Below, one piece after another: positions 60,226-64,000 of a DNA stretch of 64,000 nucleotides. The stretch comes from Streptomyces sp. ISL-96. Its GTDB lineage: Bacteria; Actinomycetota; Actinomycetes; Streptomycetales; Streptomycetaceae. Within the stretch, counting starts at the first letter, position 1; each line of letters begins with the position of its first letter. The notes beneath the pieces are model-generated. The model worked only from the letters and a program-made list of their open reading frames with translations, was not told where the DNA came from and did no database searches. The stretch lies in the NCBI RefSeq assembly GCF_018614035.1, contig NZ_JAGGPA010000039.1, forward strand, positions 62,001-126,000, in the 5' to 3' direction. The position numbers and the translations under genes were made by a program.

Positions 60226-62625
60226 ATGAGTGCGTGGAACGCGGCGCAGAGTGCCGACTTCCGTGGTCCCCTCGACGTCACCAGGGCGGCCACGGCGGTC
60301 GTCGACGCCCGGGACACGGTCATCGGATGGAGTCCCGCGGCCGAGAAGCTGCTCGGTTACCGGCCGCACGAGATCGTCGGACAGCCCCTGCGGGTGATCC
60401 TGCCACCGCGGGCGGACTCCGTTGTGCCGCCGGGCGACGGCCCGCCCCTCGCGACACCGCTGCGGGGAAACGAGATCCGCGTCGCCCGGCACCGGGACGG
60501 GCACGAGCTGCTTCTCGCGACCGCGGTGTGTCCCCTGCCGGGCCCCGGCACGGCGGAGCGCGTCCTGGTCGCGACGGAGCTGAAGGATCTCCGGGCGTGG
60601 GAGACCCGTCTGGCCCTGTTGCACGGGCTGGCCACGCAGTCACCCGTCGGCTTGGCCATCTACGACACCGATCTGCGCCTGACCTGGTGCAACACGGCTT
60701 TCGAACGGGAGATCGGACAGCCGTTCACCGAGTTCAGCGGTTTGCGGGCCGACGAGCTCTACGCCGATGGCAGGTTCGTCACGCAGGGGTATCCACGCAC
60801 GCTCGACGCGGTCATGCACCATGTGCTCGACACCGGCGAACCCATCCTCGACCTGCACTTCCTGGGCCGGCCCCCCAGCGACCCGGAATCGGACCACCTG
60901 TGGTCCTGCTCCTATTACCGGCTCCAGGACGCCGACGGGCACGTGTTCGGAGTGTGCGAGGACGCTTTCGACATCTCCGACCGCTACAAGGCCCAGCAGC
61001 GGCTGGCCCTGCTCGTCGAGGCGGGCCGCGGAATCGGCACCGCGCTCGACGTACTGGTCACCGCCGAGAAGATCACCGAGGTGGCGGTCCCGGAGTTCGC
61101 CGGCACGGTTACGGTCGACCTCGCGAAGGCGGTACTGGAAGGCGAGGTCCCGGCCACCGGCGGCTCGGGGGAGATGGCGCTGGTACGGGTCGCCCGCCGC
61201 TCGGCAGCGGGGGAGGCCGAAGAGGACGGCCCCGGCGGGCAGGGCGGACCCCCTGTGGCCTACCCGCCCGGTTCGCCGCAGTACCGCTGCCTCTCCTCGG
61301 GCGGGCTCGTGCTCGACGACACCACGCTGGTCGTGCCGTTGCGGGCCGGGGACAGCACCCTCGGCCTGGTCACCTTCGTCCGGGGCACCGACACGGCCAC
61401 CTTCGACAGCGGTGAAATCGAGCTGGCCGACGAGCTGGTCGCCCGTACGGCCGTATCCATCGACAACGCCCGCCGCTTCACCCGTGAACGCACCGCGGCC
61501 CTCGCCCTGCAACGCCAGCTGCTGCCGCAGCACGTGCCGCGCCAGTCGGCGGTCGATCTGGCCTACCGGTACCTGCCCACGGACGACCTGTCAGGAGTCG
61601 GCGGCGACTGGTTCGACGTCATCCCGCTGTCCGGGACGCGCGTCGGACTCGTCGTCGGGGACGTGGTCGGTCACGGCCTGCAGGCGGCCGCCACCATGGG
61701 ACGGCTGCGCACGACCGTACGGGCCTTCGCCCAGATGGACCTGGCTCCCGACGAGCTGCTGACGCGGCTGGACGACCTGGTGGGGCAGTCGGCGGAGGAG
61801 CAGTGGGGCGAGCTCGGCACGCTCGACGGCAACTTCGACGATGTGACCACCGGCGCGACCTGTCTCTACGCGGTCTACGACCCGGTCTCGCGACGATGCG
61901 TCATGGCCCGTGCCGGGCACCTGCCGCCGGCGGTGGTGGACCCGGACGGCCGGCTGTCCTTCCCGGATCTGCCGGCCGGCCCGCCCCTGGGGCTGGGCGG
62001 CCTGCCGTTCGAGTCCATGGAGATCGAGCTGCCGGTGGGCAGTCTGCTGGCCCTCTTCACCGACGGCCTGGTCGAAGCCCGCGACCGCGACATCGACCAC
62101 GGACTCGACACCCTGGGACGGGTGCTCAGCGACCGGCACGCGTCGCTGGAGGAACTGTGCGACCGGGCAGTGTCGGAACTCGTACCGAACGGGCAGACCG
62201 CCGACGACACGGCCCTGCTGCTCGTCCGCACCCGCGAACTGGGCGCCTCGCAGGTCGCCGAATGGGAGCTGCCGGCGGAACCGGCCGCCGTCAGCCATGC
62301 CCGGGACCTGGCCACCGGGCAGCTTCACGACTGGGGCCTGCGGGAACTGTCGTTCGCCACCGAGCTCGTGGTCAGCGAGCTGGTCACCAACGCGGTGAGG
62401 TACGCCGCCGGGCCGCTGCACCTGCGCCTCATCCGCGACCATACGCTCCTGTGCGAGGTCGCGGACACCGGCCACACGTCACCGCACCTGCGCCACAGCG
62501 GGGAGGACGACGAGGGCGGACGCGGTCTGTTCATCGTCGCGCAACTCGTCCAGCGGTGGGGAACGCGCTACACCCGCTCCGGAAAGACCATTTGGACCGA
62601 ACAGGCCTTCCCGCCGGCGGGGTGA
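60226..62625 (+). CDS. PAS-PAS-GAF-PP2C(SpoIIE)-HATPase regulator
   Basis: 799 residues. Two PAS domains (DVTRAATAVVDARDTVIGWS; SPVGLAIYDTDLRLTWCNTAF), a GAF region (LALLVEAGRGIGTALDVLVT), the SpoIIE phosphatase (GGDWFD, GDVVGHG, ATCLYAVYD, FTDGLVEARD, ADDTALL) and a C-terminal HATPase (SELVTNAVRYA, GRGLFIVAQL). Paralogue of the gene at 56871 with an extra PAS. ATG 60226 has no strong ribosome site. Likely controls an alternative sigma factor in response to light, redox or ligand. Confidence 0.9.
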   Translation: MSAWNAAQSADFRGPLDVTRAATAVVDARDTVIGWSPAAEKLLGYRPHEIVGQPLRVILPPRADSVVPPGDGPPLATPLRGNEIRVARHRDGHELLLATAVCPLPGPGTAERVLVATELKDLRAWETRLALLHGLATQSPVGLAIYDTDLRLTWCNTAFEREIGQPFTEFSGLRADELYADGRFVTQGYPRTLDAVMHHVLDTGEPILDLHFLGRPPSDPESDHLWSCSYYRLQDADGHVFGVCEDAFDISDRYKAQQRLALLVEAGRGIGTALDVLVTAEKITEVAVPEFAGTVTVDLAKAVLEGEVPATGGSGEMALVRVARRSAAGEAEEDGPGGQGGPPVAYPPGSPQYRCLSSGGLVLDDTTLVVPLRAGDSTLGLVTFVRGTDTATFDSGEIELADELVARTAVSIDNARRFTRERTAALALQRQLLPQHVPRQSAVDLAYRYLPTDDLSGVGGDWFDVIPLSGTRVGLVVGDVVGHGLQAAATMGRLRTTVRAFAQMDLAPDELLTRLDDLVGQSAEEQWGELGTLDGNFDDVTTGATCLYAVYDPVSRRCVMARAGHLPPAVVDPDGRLSFPDLPAGPPLGLGGLPFESMEIELPVGSLLALFTDGLVEARDRDIDHGLDTLGRVLSDRHASLEELCDRAVSELVPNGQTADDTALLLVRTRELGASQVAEWELPAEPAAVSHARDLATGQLHDWGLRELSFATELVVSELVTNAVRYAAGPLHLRLIRDHTLLCEVADTGHTSPHLRHSGEDDEGGRGLFIVAQLVQRWGTRYTRSGKTIWTEQAFPPAG

Positions 62626-62644
62626 GCCCGAAGAAGCGGGGCCG

Positions 62645-62878
62645 TTACGGACGAAGGTGTTTCTCCGCCTCGGCCTGCTCGACCAGCCCGGGATGACGTT
62701 CGCGGGCGTCGGGATCCGACATGTGCACCATGGACATCGACCACGGGACCGGGCACGGCGGGGCGTGATCCGGATCCGGGCACAGCAGCCTGGTGATGCG
62801 TTCCTTGATCTCATCTGCCTGCTGCTGAGTGGCATAAATACCCAGCCGCAATTCATGGACACCGGGGTCTTCAGACAT
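62645..62878 (-). CDS. Small hypothetical protein
   Basis: 77 residues (SEDPGVHELRLGIYATQQQA ... RLLCPDPDHAPPC), with a helix rich in Gln/Glu and two cysteines eight residues apart. Its codons are G/C-biased at position three. Convergent with the PP2C gene. A similar short actinobacterial family is known to me only as hypothetical. Confidence 0.6.
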   Translation of the reverse strand: MSEDPGVHELRLGIYATQQQADEIKERITRLLCPDPDHAPPCPVPWSMSMVHMSDPDARERHPGLVEQAEAEKHLRP

Positions 62879-63052
62879 CGCTCACCTCTGCCAACTGCGC
62901 TTGGACTGTTACTGATACAGACGGTCTCGCACTGCACAGTGTCACCGAACCGGCCCGCGACAAGCGCGGAATAATCGCTGGTGCCGTCTTCCGGGGCGGA
63001 GTTATGGTTCTGCTCGTTTGGTTCGTCGAGGAAGCAGGAGGTGAGGACATTG

Positions 63053-63127
63053 ATGACTGTCACGGTGACGGGCACTGCCCGCATTCAGGAGTTCATCATC
63101 GTTGCCACCCCTGTGGTCTCCGGCTGA
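63053..63127 (+). CDS. Small ORF upstream of rsgA
   Basis: 24 codons from ATG 63053, with AGGAGG 11 bases upstream (GTG 63041 is in frame but overlaps that site). It reads TVTVTGTARIQEFIIVATP followed by VVSG. Codon bias is moderate. It could be a leader ORF for rsgA, 60 bases downstream. No family recognised. The interval 62879-63040 shows nothing else convincing. Confidence 0.3.
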   Translation: MTVTVTGTARIQEFIIVATPVVSG

Positions 63128-63187
63128 CACCCACACTTCTTCCGCGCGCCGAGCGCGCTGCCGGGGCCACCCTTCGAAGGGTTCCCC

Positions 63188-64000
63188 TTGTCCAACGCTT
63201 CCCTCAACACGTCTCGTTCTCCTTCTTCTCCTTCGGACGCTCAGCACGCCCTCGCCTCCTACGGCTGGGACGAAGGCTGGGCTGCCGAGTTCGCCCCGTA
63301 CGCCGCGCAGGGTCTGCTGCCCGGCCGTGTCGTACGGGTCGACCGTGGCCGCTGCGACGTCCTCACCACCGACGGCGTCGTCCACGGCGACACGACGTAC
63401 GTGACTCCGCACGATCCGCTGCGGGTCATCTGCACCGGTGACTGGGCGGCCGTCGACCCCGTCGGCGACCCGCGGTTCGTACGGGCGTACCTGCCGCGCC
63501 GTACCGCGTTCGTACGCTCCACCTCCTCCACCCGTTCCGAGGGGCAGATCCTCGCGGCCAACGTCGACCACGCGATCATCGCCGTCTCACTCGCCGTGGA
63601 ACTGGACCTCGGGCGGATCGAACGGTTCCTGGCCCTGGCCTGGGAGTCGGGCGCCCAGCCGCTGGTCGTCCTCACCAAGTCCGACCTCGTGCCCGACGCC
63701 ACCGGGCTCTCGTACCTCGTCGAGGACGTGGAAACCACCGCGCCCGGCGTGCGGGTGCTGGCCGTCAGCTCCACGACGGGTGACGGCATCGACGTACTCA
63801 CCGCGGTCGTATCGGGCGGTACGAGCGTGCTGCTCGGGGTGTCCGGTGCGGGAAAGTCGACGCTGGCCAACGCGCTGCTCGGCGAGGACGTCATGGATGT
63901 GCAGGCGACCCGCGAAGTCGACGGCAAGGGCCGGCACACCACCACCACCCGCAACCTCCTCGCCCTGCCCGGCGGGGGAGTGCTCATCGATACGCCCGGA
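63188..64000 (+). CDS. rsgA: Ribosome small subunit-dependent GTPase A (3' end outside window)
   Basis: 271 codons visible from TTG 63188, with GAAGGG eight bases upstream. Circularly permuted GTPase order is seen: G4 VVLTKSDL precedes G1 GVSGAGKST, then G3 DTPG at the last visible residues. An OB-fold (GRVVRVDRGRCDVLT) lies at the N-terminus. It helps 30S maturation. The TTG start and missing stop make it invisible to simple ORF scans; the zinc C-terminal domain lies outside the window. Confidence 0.9.
   Translation, partial: MSNASLNTSRSPSSPSDAQHALASYGWDEGWAAEFAPYAAQGLLPGRVVRVDRGRCDVLTTDGVVHGDTTYVTPHDPLRVICTGDWAAVDPVGDPRFVRAYLPRRTAFVRSTSSTRSEGQILAANVDHAIIAVSLAVELDLGRIERFLALAWESGAQPLVVLTKSDLVPDATGLSYLVEDVETTAPGVRVLAVSSTTGDGIDVLTAVVSGGTSVLLGVSGAGKSTLANALLGEDVMDVQATREVDGKGRHTTTTRNLLALPGGGVLIDTPG

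Noticed and set aside
62479..63084. Long minus-strand frame (201 codons) spanning the region upstream of the small hypothetical gene
   Set aside because: Codon bias is weak past the first third and it overlaps better-supported genes; only the 62645-62878 frame is kept.
1..64000. CRISPR arrays, rRNA, tRNA genes or intact transposases
   Set aside because: No regularly spaced repeats, rRNA-like blocks, tRNA cloverleaf or DDE/recombinase motifs were recognised by reading; a dedicated scan was not possible.

Overview
The window is 64 kb of very GC-rich DNA with strong G/C bias at third codon positions, GTG/TTG starts, many leaderless promoters and gene families typical of Streptomyces (shared-ATPase sugar transporters, SpoIIE-type phosphatases, macrolide glycosyltransferase, a cysteine leader peptide before sulfite reductase, interspersed GC-rich intergenic repeats). 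I read it as a Streptomyces chromosome segment. No rRNA, tRNA, CRISPR array or intact insertion sequence was found.

Layout. 1-11 kb: a DEDDh exonuclease (5' truncated by the window), an APH-like kinase, a three-gene sugar ABC importer without its own ATPase, a macrolide glycosyltransferase behind a palindromic operator, a secreted subtilisin, DUF1697 and DUF4440 proteins, an aldo/keto reductase and a ketopantoate-reductase-like protein. 10.9-20.5 kb: a complete assimilatory sulfur operon on the minus strand (leader peptide, sulfite reductase, zinc-ribbon protein, cysH, cysC, cysD, cysN, a small ORF, sulfonate-type ABC transporter, sirohydrochlorin chelatase). 20.6-23.2 kb: acetyltransferase, HExxH metalloprotease and small ORFs.

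23.2-36.2 kb is an accessory island. Its left edge holds AT-richer DNA with a perfect 12-bp inverted repeat, a PASTA lipoprotein, and a scar of truncated genes (HTH fragment, multiply frameshifted LacI remnant, orphan C-terminus). Next comes a regulator pair (XRE protein coupled to an APH-like kinase, divergent from an RsbW-type ATP-binding protein). It drives a tightly overlapping cluster: DUF6415, DUF6302, DUF5999, a Cys-rich hypothetical protein, a thymidylate-synthase homologue, a tandem nucleoside diphosphate kinase fusion, an SPL-like radical SAM enzyme, a DEDDh exonuclease, a P-loop kinase, a broken aldo/keto reductase and a Nudix-like protein. The synthase homologue keeps the catalytic Cys and phosphate-binding Arg at exact family spacing but has Asp where thymidylate synthases have the uracil-reading Asn. 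That is the signature of (d)CMP hydroxymethylases/methylases. With a P-loop kinase and a double NDP kinase, the cluster resembles the phage T4 route to hydroxymethyl-dCTP. I propose it makes a modified cytidine nucleotide, and it is the best candidate here for an undescribed pathway.

36-50 kb: a GAF regulator, an AidB-like acyl-CoA dehydrogenase, a BrkB membrane protein, AraC and VOC proteins, a two-component system, a probable Zur-regulated pair (CobW GTPase plus cysteine-free ribosomal protein L32), a slipin, and a tdh-kbl-LysR threonine-degradation operon. 50-56 kb: an acyl-CoA hydrolase, AlkB, and a cytoplasmic S8 protease / ComEC-like MBL hydrolase / patatin module that looks like a conflict or defence system; its patatin gene carries a nonsense codon and a frameshift. 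56-64 kb: an SDR oxidoreductase, two large PAS-GAF-PP2C-HATPase regulators flanking a methyltransferase, a small ORF, and the start of rsgA, cut by the window end.
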